Source: Streptomyces rubellomurinus (GTDB lineage: Bacteria; Actinomycetota; Actinomycetes; Streptomycetales; Streptomycetaceae). Taken from it: 64,000 nucleotides of DNA. Below, piece by piece: positions 30,903 through 40,544 of the stretch (positions within the stretch are counted from its first letter, which is position 1; every line of letters begins with the position of its first letter). Location: the NCBI RefSeq assembly GCF_000961885.1, contig NZ_JZKH01000007.1, positions 1-64,000 on the forward strand, given 5' to 3'. The notes beneath the pieces were generated by a model, which was not told the origin of the DNA, did not search any database, and saw only the letters and a list, made by a program, of their open reading frames with translations. Both the position numbers and the translations under genes were made by a program.

Positions 30903-30922
30903 GATTCGACACTGGTCGAATC
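30903..30922. promoter_or_regulatory. Perfect inverted repeat upstream of the secreted hydrolase
   Basis: GATTCGAC and GTCGAATC form perfect 8-bp arms with four bases between. It lies 92 bases before the hydrolase start, preceded by three CCCGACGA-containing units at 30880-30904. It is a candidate operator for an unknown regulator. Confidence 0.5.
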
Positions 30923-31013
30923 CTGGCGCGAACGCTCGCCAACCGGGCGCCCCCGGGCACAAGCTTCTCCCTGACCGCGTCGGACCGGACGCGGCACGAC
31001 CGGGAGGACGAAC

Positions 31014-32405
31014 ATGACGAGCACGCGTGGCCGCGTCGCCGCCCTGCTGGGCACCGTCGCGGTGGTCGCCGGCACCACCCTCGCCACCCCCGCCGCCGCG
31101 ACGCCGGACCCGGGCCGCCGCGGCGGCGGAGTCGCCGGCCAGGCACCCTGCCAGGGCGCGCCCGAGTACGTCTGCGGAACCGTCGACGTGCCGCTCGACC
31201 ACAGCGGCGCCACCCCCGGCACCCTCACCCTCGACGTCGCCATGACCGGCAACGCCGACGCCCCCAAGGGCGACCTGCTCTTCCTCACCGGCGGCCCCGG
31301 CCAGCCCGGCGTGCCGTTCCTCGGGAGGCTCTCCACCAAGCTGGCGCCGCTGCTGAAGGACTACCGGATCGTCGTGTACGACCAGCGCGGCACCGGGCGG
31401 CACGCCCTCGACTGCCCGGGCCTGCAACAGGACATGGGCTCCTCCGACCTCGCCGTGCCGAGCAGGCGGTCCGTCGCGGACTGCGCCGCCACCCTCGGCC
31501 CGAACGCCCGCTACTACAGCACCGCGGACACCGTCGAGGACATCGACGTGCTGCGCCGGGACCTCGGCGACAAGCGGCTGACCATCGACGGCGTCTCCTA
31601 CGGCAGCTTCGTCGCCGAGCGGTACGCGCTCGCCCACCCGGCGCACGTCAACGCCCTGGTGCTCGACTCCGTGGTGCCGCAGCAGGGTTACGACCCGCTC
31701 GACCTGGTCGCCCTGCCCGCCACCGCCCGGGTCCTGGGCGCCGCCTGCCGGGCCACCGGCTGCACCACCGACCCGGCCGCCGACCTCGCCGCGACCGTGC
31801 GGCGGTACGGCAACGGGGCGCAGATCCTGGACGCCCTCACCAGCTACGAGTTCGCCGACCCGAACTACGGCGGGGTGGCCGAGTACCTGCACGAGGCCGC
31901 GGCCGGGAAGCCGGAGAAGCTCCGGGCGTTCATCGACGACGTCCACACGAACGACGCCGCCCCCGCCGAGGCGCTCAGCCAGGGCCTGCACGCCGCCACC
32001 CTGTGCGCGGACGGCGTCTACCCGTGGGGCACCGCGGACACCCCGGTCGAGGGCCGGGCGGCCGACCTGGCGCAGACCCGGGCCGAGCTGGCCGCCGACC
32101 CCGAGCTGACCTGGCCGTACGACGCGGCGACCGCGACCGGGCTCGGCAGCCTGCTGGTCTGCGAGGACTGGCCGCGCATGCCGGTGCCGCCGGCGCCGCC
32201 GGAGCACCGCAAGCTGCCCAACGTGCCGGTGCTGCTGCTCGGCGGCGACCGGGACCTCTCCACGCCGTACGAGTGGCTCTACCGGGAGGCGGCTTCCGCC
32301 CACGACCCGACGATCGTGATCGTCCCCGGGGCGGCGCACTCGGTGCAGAACCGGGCGGCGAACCCGGCCGGGCGGCAGGCGGTGTTCGACTTCCTGCTCG
32401 CGTAG
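31014..32405 (+). CDS. Secreted alpha/beta hydrolase (tripeptidyl aminopeptidase-like)
   Basis: The 463-residue protein has a signal peptide (RVAALLGTVAVVAGTTLATPAAA) and the layout of streptomycete secreted aminopeptidases of the SlpD/SlpE and Tap type. DLLFLTGGPGQPG is the oxyanion region, Ser195 in DGVSYGSFVAERYA is the nucleophile, and LLGGDRDLSTPYEW and PGAAHSVQNRAANP supply the Asp and His. Many Cys pairs suggest disulfides. The ATG follows GGGAGG. A strong terminator follows. Confidence 0.85.
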   Translation: MTSTRGRVAALLGTVAVVAGTTLATPAAATPDPGRRGGGVAGQAPCQGAPEYVCGTVDVPLDHSGATPGTLTLDVAMTGNADAPKGDLLFLTGGPGQPGVPFLGRLSTKLAPLLKDYRIVVYDQRGTGRHALDCPGLQQDMGSSDLAVPSRRSVADCAATLGPNARYYSTADTVEDIDVLRRDLGDKRLTIDGVSYGSFVAERYALAHPAHVNALVLDSVVPQQGYDPLDLVALPATARVLGAACRATGCTTDPAADLAATVRRYGNGAQILDALTSYEFADPNYGGVAEYLHEAAAGKPEKLRAFIDDVHTNDAAPAEALSQGLHAATLCADGVYPWGTADTPVEGRAADLAQTRAELAADPELTWPYDAATATGLGSLLVCEDWPRMPVPPAPPEHRKLPNVPVLLLGGDRDLSTPYEWLYREAASAHDPTIVIVPGAAHSVQNRAANPAGRQAVFDFLLA

Positions 32406-32419
32406 GGCGGGGTTGATCG

Positions 32420-32462
32420 GGCGGCGGGTCGTTCCGTACAGGGGTCGGAACGACCCGCCGCC
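32420..32462. terminator. Bidirectional terminator between two convergent genes
   Basis: A perfect 17-bp inverted repeat (32420-32436 with 32446-32462) with a nine-base loop lies between the secreted hydrolase and the 195-residue unknown protein gene. Confidence 0.85.
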
Positions 32463-32466
32463 GGTT

Positions 32467-33054
32467 CTACCGGCGGTCCGGGGTGTCGGCGCCCCAGCCG
32501 TCGTCGGGGAGGGTGCGGTCGGGCTCGGGGCAGTCCGGGTGGTCGTAGCCCCAGAGGCTGACCGTGTGCAACAGCCAGTCGGCGGCGGGCGGTTGGTCGC
32601 GGTCGATGCGGTCGATGCGGTCGACCAGGACGAGGGCCACCCGCACCTCCGGGGCCGGGGCCACCTCCAGGGTGCGCTGGCCGGGGATGTGCTCGTACGT
32701 CACCGTCTCCCAGCGGCAGCCGGCGGCGGTGAGCGCGGCGGTCAGCGCGGACTCGGTGACCCGGGTGTCGTAGGTGGTGAACTCCTCGCCGGGCTCGGGG
32801 AGTTCGAGCTCGCCGTGCCAGGTCGGCAGGGAGAGCGAGCGGAGCCGGCGGCAGCGGCAGAACACCGTCCAGACGTCGCCCCAGCCGAAGGCGTGCGGCC
32901 AGCGCGAGTCCTTGTGGACGCGCCCGCAGTCGTACGGATCGCCGAAGCGGGCCGCGAGTTCGGGCAGCGAGGCGTCGTAGCGCAGCGCGGCGCCGAGGCC
33001 GCCGGTGGTGGCGAGCTCGGTGAGCCGGTGCGCGAAGGCGGCGGCTACAGGCAT
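32467..33054 (-). CDS. Protein of unknown function overlapping a serine hydrolase gene
   Basis: The 195-residue protein (MPVAAAFAHRLTELATTGGLGAALRYDASLPELAARFGDPYDCGRVHKDSRWPHAFGWGDVWTVFCRCRRLRSLSLPTWHG...) has three Cys around residues 43-67 and an acidic C terminus. There is no signal peptide. Its ATG lies 10 bases inside the preceding serine hydrolase gene, so the two are probably translated together. The family is not recognised. Confidence 0.7.
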   Translation of the reverse strand: MPVAAAFAHRLTELATTGGLGAALRYDASLPELAARFGDPYDCGRVHKDSRWPHAFGWGDVWTVFCRCRRLRSLSLPTWHGELELPEPGEEFTTYDTRVTESALTAALTAAGCRWETVTYEHIPGQRTLEVAPAPEVRVALVLVDRIDRIDRDQPPAADWLLHTVSLWGYDHPDCPEPDRTLPDDGWGADTPDRR

Positions 33055-34175
33055 CCGCGCACCGCCTCGATCAGGCGGTTGGCCCGGGCGTCGCCGTGGC
33101 CGATCATCCGGTTCGCGACGTAGGCGAAGCCGACGCCGAACTCGCCGTCGCCGAAGGCGAACTGGCCGCCGGCGCCGTCGTTGCCGAAGCTGCGGGCGCC
33201 GAGCAGCGGGCGGAAGGCGGGGGAGTCCAGCAGGAAGCCGGAGCCCCAGCGGGCGCCCAGGTCGAAGCCCAGGTAGCCGGCGCCGGCGGAGAGTTCGCGG
33301 GTGGCGTCGGCGAGGGTGGCGGGCGAGAGCAGCGGCTCGCCGCCGTCCAGGCCGGTCGCGGCGGCCGCGTACAGGCCGGCCAGGCCGCTCGCGGAGGCGA
33401 CGGCGCCCGCGCCCGGCAGCTCGATCGCGTGCAGGGCCGGGTCGTTCCAGCCGCGCGGGACGTCCAGGCCGGGGAAGACCAGGGCGCCGTTCATCGTCAC
33501 GATCCGGGTCAGCAGGTGCTCCGGGCCGGGCATCGGGCGGCGGCCCTCGGCCTCCACCAGGCGGGCCACGTGCGGGAGTTCGTGGTGCGGCAGGCCGAGG
33601 TAGACCGGGAGGTCGGGGAGCTCCGCGCGCAGGAAGGCGCCCGGCGTCCGGCCGGTGATCCGGCGGATCACCTCGCCGACCGCGAAGCCGAGCACATGGC
33701 CGTGGTACTCGTAGGTGCTGCCCGGCTCCCACAACGGCGGCTGGTCCTCGATCGCGCGGACCACCGGCTCCCAGGCGGCGATCTGCTCGAAGGTGAGCGC
33801 CGCGTCCAGGGCCGGGATGCCGGCGCGGTGGCCGAGGATCATCCGGGTGGTGATCGCCTGCTTGCCGTGCCGGGCGAACTCGGGCCAGTAGCGGGCGACC
33901 GGGGCGTCCAGGTCGAGCCGGCCGCGCTCGGCGAGCAGGTGGGCGGCGATGCCCACCGCGCCCTTGGCGCAGGAGAACACCGGGACGAGCGTGTCCCGCA
34001 CCCACGGCCGCCCGGTGCGCTCGTCGGCGGTGCCGCCCCACAGCTCCACCACCTTGCGGCCGCCGACGAACACCGTGACGGCGGCGCCGAGTTCGGGGAA
34101 CTCCGCGAAGTTGCGGCCGAAGACGTCGGCGACGGCGCCGTACCGCTCGTCCGCCCAGCCCTGGTAGTCCTGCAT
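33045..34175 (-). CDS. Serine hydrolase of the beta-lactamase/penicillin-binding (EstB) type
   Basis: The 376-residue cytosolic protein has the SxxK motif as Ser68-Cys-Ala-Lys71 (VFSCAKGAV), a YxN-like Tyr in YEYHGHVLGFAVG, and the C-terminal GYLGFDLGARWGSGF region. Such proteins are usually esterases rather than true beta-lactamases. There is no signal peptide. It overlaps the following gene by 10 bases. The ATG start has no strong ribosome binding site. Confidence 0.85.
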   Translation of the reverse strand: MQDYQGWADERYGAVADVFGRNFAEFPELGAAVTVFVGGRKVVELWGGTADERTGRPWVRDTLVPVFSCAKGAVGIAAHLLAERGRLDLDAPVARYWPEFARHGKQAITTRMILGHRAGIPALDAALTFEQIAAWEPVVRAIEDQPPLWEPGSTYEYHGHVLGFAVGEVIRRITGRTPGAFLRAELPDLPVYLGLPHHELPHVARLVEAEGRRPMPGPEHLLTRIVTMNGALVFPGLDVPRGWNDPALHAIELPGAGAVASASGLAGLYAAAATGLDGGEPLLSPATLADATRELSAGAGYLGFDLGARWGSGFLLDSPAFRPLLGARSFGNDGAGGQFAFGDGEFGVGFAYVANRMIGHGDARANRLIEAVRGCL

Positions 34176-34541
34176 GGTGTACCGCCCCGTTCTGTTCGCA
34201 CGTCATGGCGCCCGACATCTCGCGCGACGTGCCGCATGGTGTCTGCCAAGATCAACGACCGGACCACGCTACGGGGTCGGGACCCGCAGGACGACGGGTT
34301 TTCCCCGGACTGGGGCGGATGGGGCAGGTGAGGCGGGGTGCGCCCGCGCTGTGGGAGGAGCGGGGTGGACCTGTCGGAGTCGACCGCGCGCCGGGAGCGC
34401 CGGTGGCCGGGCAGCCGGCCGGTCGGACACGAGATCGACGCGCGGGAAGTCGGCCCGGCCGACTTCCTGATCCGTTGGTGCGGCGGGTCAGGAGGGCGGT
34501 CCGCACCTCGGAGTGCGCCGAGGCTGTGGGGCACGGGCGGA
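34176..34541. other. Intergenic region upstream of the serine hydrolase
   Basis: This 366-base gap between two leftward genes contains an inverted repeat GCACGTC (34198-34204) / GACGTGC (34226-34232) just upstream of the serine hydrolase, which may be an operator. No gene was recognised in the rest. Confidence 0.5.
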
Positions 34542-35030
34542 TCAGTGCGCGCCTGTCCGTGCGCCCCGTCGCAGCGGGCGGTGCGGCCAGGCGGCGGCCG
34601 CGAGGGCGGTGCCGATGCCGACGAAGGCCGCGACTCCGGCCGGGAGGATCCAGCCGGTGATGCGGGCGTCCTCCGCGCCGGTGCCGAGCGCGCCGAGCAG
34701 CGCGGTCAGCAGGCCGTACGGGATCAGCAGCGTGCCCGCCCAGGCGGGGGCGAGCAACAGGCGCCGTAGCAGGGGGTTTTGGGGGAGGTGGCGGGCGACG
34801 ACGAAGGCCAGCGCGACACCCGTGAGAGCGAGCACGGCGGTGAAGTCGACGCCGTGGTGCTCCAGCCGGATCAGGGCAGCGGGCCCGCCGTTGCGGCGGA
34901 ACTCGTCCGCGAGCGAGAAGCCGTCCGCGAGTCCGGCCCGGCCGCCGGCCGCCCAGTAGGTCTTCATCGCGACGTACGGCAGGGCGAGGCTGCCGGCCAG
35001 GGTGACGGTGCGCAGCTGGTGGCGGGTCAT
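34542..35030 (-). CDS. Four-helix membrane protein of unknown function
   Basis: The 162-residue protein has four likely membrane segments (TLAGSLALPYVAMKTYWAAG, FTAVLALTGVALAFVVARHL, RLLLAPAWAGTLLIPYGLLTALLGAL, ITGWILPAGVAAFVGIGTALAAAAWP) with an acidic loop (LADEFRRNGGPAALIRLEHHGVD). It has no recognised enzyme motif. The ATG at 35030 gives the shortest reading that keeps the first helix. It is divergent from the cystathionine beta-synthase gene. Confidence 0.7.
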   Translation of the reverse strand: MTRHQLRTVTLAGSLALPYVAMKTYWAAGGRAGLADGFSLADEFRRNGGPAALIRLEHHGVDFTAVLALTGVALAFVVARHLPQNPLLRRLLLAPAWAGTLLIPYGLLTALLGALGTGAEDARITGWILPAGVAAFVGIGTALAAAAWPHRPLRRGARTGAH

Positions 35031-35243
35031 GTCGGGCTCCCGTGTTCGGTGGTGGTCCCATGGTCGGGCGGCGGTGCTCCGGCGGGCGTCCTGCCGGGGG
35101 ACGGGGTGGGGCCGGTGTCTCCCTCGGGCGGGCCTCCTCCCGGGGGAGCGGGCCCTCCCCCCGGTGGGGGAGCCGTGTGCCGGGAGGCGGGGGTGGGCAG
35201 GCTCGTTCGGGTACCGAGCTGAACCGAACCGAGGAGGCCCGAG

Positions 35244-36620
35244 TTGGCCGCAGTCCACGAATCAGTGCTCGACGCGATCGGCGGGACGCCGCTGTTCCGC
35301 CTCGCCCGCCTCGGCGCCGGGCTCGCCGCGCCGGTGTACGCCAAGGCGGAGTTCTTCAACGTCGGCGGCAGCGTCAAGGACCGCGCGGCGCTCTCCATGG
35401 TGCTGGCCGCCGAGCGGGAGGGGCTGCTGAAGCCGGGCGGGACGATCGTCGAGGCGACCTCCGGCAACACCGGCATCGGGCTGACCATCGTCGGGCGGCA
35501 GCGCGGGTACCGGGTGATCGCCGGGGTGTCGGACAGGTCGGCGGCGGAGAAGTCGGACATCCTGCGGGCGTACGGGGCCGAGGTGGTGACCGCCGCGACC
35601 TCCGTGCCGCGGGAGGATCCGAGCCACCTTTTCAACGTCGTCCGCCGGCTGGTGGCGGAGATCCCCGGCGCCTGGCTCGCCGACCAGTACGACAACCCGG
35701 CCAATCCCGACGCGCACCTGCGCACCACCGGCCCCGAGATCTGGGAGCAGACCGCCGGCCGGGTCACCCACTTCGTCGCGGGCGTCGGTACGGGCGGCAG
35801 CATCACCGGCACCGGCGAGTACCTGAAGCGGGTCAGCGGCGGCGCCGTGCGGGTGGTCGGCGCCGACCCGGAGTCCTCGATGTACGGCGGCGGCGACGGC
35901 AGCCCCTGGTACGTCGAGAGCATCGGCCACTTCCTGCACCCCGAGACCGTCGAGGACCGCTGGCCCAAGGCCTACCGGGCGGAGGCGGTGGACACCTTCG
36001 AGTGCATTCCGGACCGCGAGTCGCTGCTGACCGCCCGCCGGCTCGCCCGCGAGGAGGGCATCCTGGCCGGCCCGTCCTCCGGCACGGCGGTCGCGGCGGC
36101 GCTGCGGGTGGCCCGGCGGCTGGGGCCGGACGACCTGGTGGTGGTCCTGCTGCCGGACTCCGGGCGGTCCTACCTGTCCAAGGTGCACAGCGACGCGTGG
36201 ATGCGGCAGTGGGGCTTCCTGGAGGACGGGGACGGCCTGCGGCCCCTGCTGGACGCCGCCGGCCTGCTGGTGGCGGTGACCGCGGACACCACCGTGGCCC
36301 GGGCGCTGGAGGCGCTGCGCACCGCGCCGGGCGGGGTCGCGCCGGTCCTGTTGGCGCGCGGGGCGCGGCCGTACGGGGTCGCCGCGTCCGAGGTGGTCGG
36401 CACGGCGTCGCGGGAGGTGCTGGCGGCGGCGCTCGCGGACGGCTCCGTCCGGGCGGAGGACCCGGTGGGCGGGCTGCTCGGGCCGGCCCTGCCGGTGGTC
36501 GGGGTGGGCCAGCCGGTCGGCGAGGCGCGGGAGGCGCTGGGGGAGGCGCACCCGGCGGTGGCGGTGCTGGTGGACGGGCGGGTGGCGGGGGTGCTGCCGC
36601 GGGCGGCGCTGCTGGCGTAG
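35244..36620 (+). CDS. Cystathionine beta-synthase with C-terminal CBS-domain pair
   Basis: This PLP enzyme condenses homocysteine with serine in transsulfuration, or may make cysteine from acetylserine. Residues about 1-310 form the fold II catalytic domain: Lys45 in VGGSVKDRAAL carries the cofactor, SGNTGIGLT binds the carboxylate and GTGGSITGTGEY binds phosphate. Residues about 335-455 form two CBS domains (LVAVTADTTVARALEAL; PVVGVGQPVGEAREALGEAHPAVAVLVDGRVAGVLPR), which often bind adenosyl ligands. The TTG start lies six bases after GAGGAGG. No methionine genes adjoin it. Confidence 0.88.
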   Translation: MAAVHESVLDAIGGTPLFRLARLGAGLAAPVYAKAEFFNVGGSVKDRAALSMVLAAEREGLLKPGGTIVEATSGNTGIGLTIVGRQRGYRVIAGVSDRSAAEKSDILRAYGAEVVTAATSVPREDPSHLFNVVRRLVAEIPGAWLADQYDNPANPDAHLRTTGPEIWEQTAGRVTHFVAGVGTGGSITGTGEYLKRVSGGAVRVVGADPESSMYGGGDGSPWYVESIGHFLHPETVEDRWPKAYRAEAVDTFECIPDRESLLTARRLAREEGILAGPSSGTAVAAALRVARRLGPDDLVVVLLPDSGRSYLSKVHSDAWMRQWGFLEDGDGLRPLLDAAGLLVAVTADTTVARALEALRTAPGGVAPVLLARGARPYGVAASEVVGTASREVLAAALADGSVRAEDPVGGLLGPALPVVGVGQPVGEAREALGEAHPAVAVLVDGRVAGVLPRAALLA

Positions 36621-36633
36621 GGCCTTCGGTCGT

Positions 36634-36662
36634 GCGGCCCGGGCCGGCTCGGCCCGGGCCGC
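36634..36662. terminator. Bidirectional terminator between the CBS gene and the TetR gene
   Basis: GCGGCCCGGGCC (36634-36645) pairs with GGCCCGGGCCGC (36651-36662) across a five-base loop, between convergent genes. Confidence 0.75.
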
Positions 36663-36678
36663 GTTCGGCCGCTGTGCG

Positions 36679-37482
36679 CTACTCCCCGGGCGGCGTCAGG
36701 ACGGCCAGGATCACCCGGTCCAGGGAGCGGTCGAAGACCCGGGCCGGATCGGCCGGCCGGCCGGCGGTCGCGAACGCCTGGGCGAGGTGCGGGTACTGGC
36801 CGCTCATCGCCGCCTGGGTGAGGTAACCCACCATCTCCGCCTGCCACTTGGCGCCCGCGGCGGCGGTCTGCTCGTACTGGGCGAACTGGCACAGGAAGCC
36901 GTTGAACATCGCCATCGCCTCCATCCGCGTGCCGCCGGGCAGGCCGGTGGCGGCGGTGACGGCCAGGAAGTGGTCGGTGTAGCGCAGCGCGTTGGGCCCG
37001 ATGCCGGGCCGGGAGAGCACCAGGCCGGGCAGCCAGGGGTGGCGACGGAAGATGGCGAGCTGCTGGTGCGCGAGGTCGGCGAGGTCGGCCCGGACGTCGC
37101 CGCTCGGCTCCGCCGGGAACCGGTACTCGGCGACGGCCGCGTCGAGCATCAGGTCGAGCAGGTGCTCCTTCTTCGGCACGTAGTTGTAGAGCGACATGGT
37201 GCCCGCGCCGAGCGCGGCCGCGACGCGGCGCATCGAGACGGCGTCCAGGCCCTCGGCGTCGGCGATCCCGATGGCGGCGGCGGCGATGGAGTCGCGGCTG
37301 TGGGCCGGGCGGGGGCCGCGGCCGGTGCGCTCGGGGCGCAGCCAGATCAGTTCGGGGGCCTCGGGGGGCGTGGGGCGCCCGGGTTGATCCGGGCTGCCGG
37401 GCTGATCCGGCCTGCCCGGCTGATCCGGATTGTCGGGACTGTCGGGACTGTCGGGACTGCTGGGGGGCTTGCTGGACGGCAC
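36679..37482 (-). CDS. TetR-family regulator with a Pro-Asp repeat N terminus
   Basis: The 267-residue protein has a TetR HTH at about residues 58-105 (HSRDSIAAAAIGIADAEGLDAVSMRRVAAALGAGTMSLYNYVPKKEHLLDLMLDAA) and a tetracycline-repressor-like C-terminal domain. Before it, residues 8-40 are low-complexity SPDSPDSPDNPDQPGRPDQPGSPDQPG encoded by short DNA repeats. The GTG at 37482 is preceded by GAGGTG. It is divergent from the ABC exporter, which it probably represses through palindromes in the shared region. Confidence 0.88.
   Translation of the reverse strand: MPSSKPPSSPDSPDSPDNPDQPGRPDQPGSPDQPGRPTPPEAPELIWLRPERTGRGPRPAHSRDSIAAAAIGIADAEGLDAVSMRRVAAALGAGTMSLYNYVPKKEHLLDLMLDAAVAEYRFPAEPSGDVRADLADLAHQQLAIFRRHPWLPGLVLSRPGIGPNALRYTDHFLAVTAATGLPGGTRMEAMAMFNGFLCQFAQYEQTAAAGAKWQAEMVGYLTQAAMSGQYPHLAQAFATAGRPADPARVFDRSLDRVILAVLTPPGE
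37380..37465 (-). repeat. Short tandem repeats coding the TetR N-terminal tail
   Basis: Nine-base units (GGACTGTCG-like) repeat three times near 37436-37462, followed by longer TGATCCGG/CTGCCCGG units at 37384-37430. They encode SPD and DQPG repeats. Confidence 0.7.
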
Positions 37483-37512
37483 GGAAGATCACCTCGCGCT
37501 CCCATCTTAGAT

Positions 37513-37527
37513 ACGTACGGCGTACGT
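37513..37527. promoter_or_regulatory. Operator 1 of the TetR/ABC region: ACGTACG-G-CGTACGT
   Basis: A perfect 7-bp palindrome around a central G. It lies between the divergent tetR start (37482) and ABC transporter start (37586), the usual position of a TetR operator. Further TACG-rich half-sites follow at 37528-37540. Confidence 0.65.
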
Positions 37528-37552
37528 AGTACGATACGTGGGCACGAGCTTC

Positions 37553-37569
37553 TACGTACGCTGTACCTA
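37553..37569. promoter_or_regulatory. Operator 2 of the TetR/ABC region: TACGTAC-N3-GTACCTA
   Basis: An imperfect palindrome (one mismatch) 40 bases from operator 1 and 17 bases before the ABC gene start. It shares the GTAC core with operator 1, so one regulator may bind both. Confidence 0.55.
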
Positions 37570-37585
37570 GAGAAGGGGCAGAGCC

Positions 37586-38574
<989 letters not shown>

Positions 38575-38575
<1 letters not shown>

Positions 38576-39396
38576 TGGCCACGGCCGTGTACACCGCCTC
38601 GCGTCCGTCCACCGGTGGCCGGCTGGCCTCCGACACCTGGACGTCGATGCTCCGCGTGCTGCTCAACTACCGCCACTCGCCGGGCCTGTTGGTCGCCTCG
38701 CTGGCCGTGCCGGTGCTCATGGTGGTGGTCTTCGGGTACGTCTTCGGCAGCGCCATGCAGGTGCCCGGCGGCGGGGACTACCGGGAGTTCCTGATGCCCG
38801 GCCTGTTCGCCATGGTCGCCACCAACGGCATCATGCCCACCATGGTCGGCGCCGCCCGCGACGTCGGGCGCGGCGTCACCGACCGGCTGCGGTCGATGCC
38901 GGTCTCCCGCGCCGGACTGCTGCTCGGCCAGACCCTGGCCGACCTGCTGGTCAGCGTCGTCGTCATGGCGCTGATGGCGCTGGTCGGGCTCGCCGCCGGC
39001 TGGCGCGCCCGGCACGGGCTCGCCGACACGGCGGAGGCCTTCGCGCTGCTGCTGCTCTTCCGGTTCGTGATGACCTGGGTCGGCACACTGCTCGGCCTGG
39101 CCGTGGGCAAGGAGGAGCAGGCCGGTCAACTCGCCGTCGCGGTCTTCCCGCTGGCGATGATCACGAACGCCTACGTGCCCACCGGCGGGATGCCCGGCTG
39201 GCTGCGCGCCGTCGCCGACTGGAACCCGATCAGCGCCGTCGTCCAGGCCTGCCGGGAGCTGTTCGGCAACCCGTCCGCGCCCGGCGCCGCCTGGCCGATG
39301 CAGCACGCCGCGCTCACCGCGCTGCTGTGGAGCGCCGCCCTGCTCGCGCTCTGCGGGCCGCTGGCCGTACGGAAGTTCGCCACCCACGGGCGGTAG
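38575..39396 (+). CDS. DrrB-like ABC-2 type permease
   Basis: The 273-residue protein has six membrane segments (LLVASLAVPVLMVVVFGYVFG, FLMPGLFAMVATNGIMPTM, LLLGQTLADLLVSVVVMALMALVGLAAG, AFALLLLFRFVMTWVGTLLGLAVG, LAVAVFPLAMITNAYVP, ALTALLWSAALLALCGPLAV) and the conserved GMPGWLRAVADWNPISAVVQACRELF loop of ABC-2 exporters. It starts by stop-start overlap with the ATPase. The substrate is unknown; the TetR next door probably senses it. Confidence 0.92.
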
Positions 39397-39456
39397 TCCC
39401 GCGAGCCCGGATCAATGTGCTGGACACCGGTGCCGGTGCGGCGGAAGGTGGGCGTC

Positions 39457-40443
39457 ATGGAGTACACCCACCTCGGCCGCACCGGCCTGACCGTCTCCCG
39501 CCTCTGCCTCGGCACCATGAACTTCGGCCCGCACACCGAGGAAGCCGACGCCCACGCCATCATGGACACCGCGCACGAACGCGGCATCAACTTCTTCGAC
39601 ACCGCCAACACCTACGGCCGCGACAGCGAAGGCCGGCAGCAGGGCCGCACCGAGGAGATCATCGGCCGCTGGTTCGCCCGCGGCGGCGGCCGCCGCGAGC
39701 GCACCGTCCTCGCCACCAAGGCCTACGGCAACACGAGCGACTGGCCCAACGACGGCAAGCTCTCCGCGCTCGCCATCCGCAAGGCCGTCGAGGCCAGCCT
39801 GCGGCGGCTGCAGACCGACCACATCGACGTCTACCAGATGCACCACATCGACCGGGACACGCCCTGGGAGGAGATCTGGCAGGCGATGGAGGTCCTGGTC
39901 GCCCAGGGCAAGGTCATCTACGTCGGCTCGTCCAACTTCGCCGGCTGGCACATCGCCCAGGCCCAGGAGGCCGCCCGCTCCCGCAACTTCCTCGGCCTGG
40001 TCAGCGAGCAGTCGCTGTACAACCTGCTCGACCGCACGGTCGAGCTGGAGGTCGTCCCGGCCGTCCGGCACTACGGCCTCGGCCTCATCCCGTGGTCCCC
40101 GCTGCGCAGCGGCCTGCTCGGCGGCGTCCTGCGCAAGGAGCGCGAGGGCACCCGGGTGCGCGGCGCCATGGGCCTCGCGAGCGAACTGCTGGACAAGCAC
40201 CGCGACCGGATCCAGGCCTACGAGGACTTCGCCGACGAACTCGGCGCCGACCCGGCCGAACTCGCCCTCGCCTGGCTGCTCAGCCGCCCCGCCGTCACTG
40301 CCCCGATCGTCGGCCCCCGCACCCCGGCCCACCTGGACGCGGCCGTCCGGGCCCTCGACCTGACGCTCGACCAGAAGACCCTCGACCGCCTCGACGAGAT
40401 CTTCCCCGGCCACCGCCCCGCCCCGGAGGACTACGCCTGGTAG
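39457..40443 (+). CDS. Aldo/keto reductase
   Basis: The 328-residue NADPH-dependent oxidoreductase has the complete AKR tetrad: Asp48 and Tyr53 (FFDTANTYG), Lys88 (LATKAYG) and His129 (VYQMHHID). The C-terminal part APIVGPRTPAHLDAAVRALDLTL is the NADP-binding region of the family. The ATG at 39457 lies after GGAAGGTG. It lies 60 bases after the ABC permease on the same strand; a functional link is not shown. Confidence 0.9.
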   Translation: MEYTHLGRTGLTVSRLCLGTMNFGPHTEEADAHAIMDTAHERGINFFDTANTYGRDSEGRQQGRTEEIIGRWFARGGGRRERTVLATKAYGNTSDWPNDGKLSALAIRKAVEASLRRLQTDHIDVYQMHHIDRDTPWEEIWQAMEVLVAQGKVIYVGSSNFAGWHIAQAQEAARSRNFLGLVSEQSLYNLLDRTVELEVVPAVRHYGLGLIPWSPLRSGLLGGVLRKEREGTRVRGAMGLASELLDKHRDRIQAYEDFADELGADPAELALAWLLSRPAVTAPIVGPRTPAHLDAAVRALDLTLDQKTLDRLDEIFPGHRPAPEDYAW

Positions 40444-40450
40444 CGCCCGG

Positions 40451-40492
40451 CTGGTGGGGCCCCGCTGATGGGGCCCCGCTGGTGAGGCCCCG
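40451..40492 (+). repeat. Three 14-bp tandem repeats after the aldo/keto reductase gene
   Basis: CTGGTGGGGCCCCG, CTGATGGGGCCCCG and CTGGTGAGGCCCCG follow each other without gaps. They begin eight bases after the stop codon. Confidence 0.75.
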
Positions 40493-40525
40493 CGCCCGCC
40501 CCGGCACCGCGCCGGGGCGGGCGCG
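40491..40525 (+). terminator. Terminator before the second TetR gene
   Basis: A perfect 15-bp inverted repeat (40491-40505 with 40511-40525) with a five-base loop is followed by TTGTGG. Confidence 0.75.
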
Positions 40526-40544
40526 TTGTGGTAGCAAGGCGGGC

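Noticed and set aside
34252..35061. Leftward frame antisense across the intergenic region upstream of the serine hydrolase
   Set aside because: Arg/Pro-rich product, no ribosome binding site, and overlap with the better-supported four-helix membrane protein.
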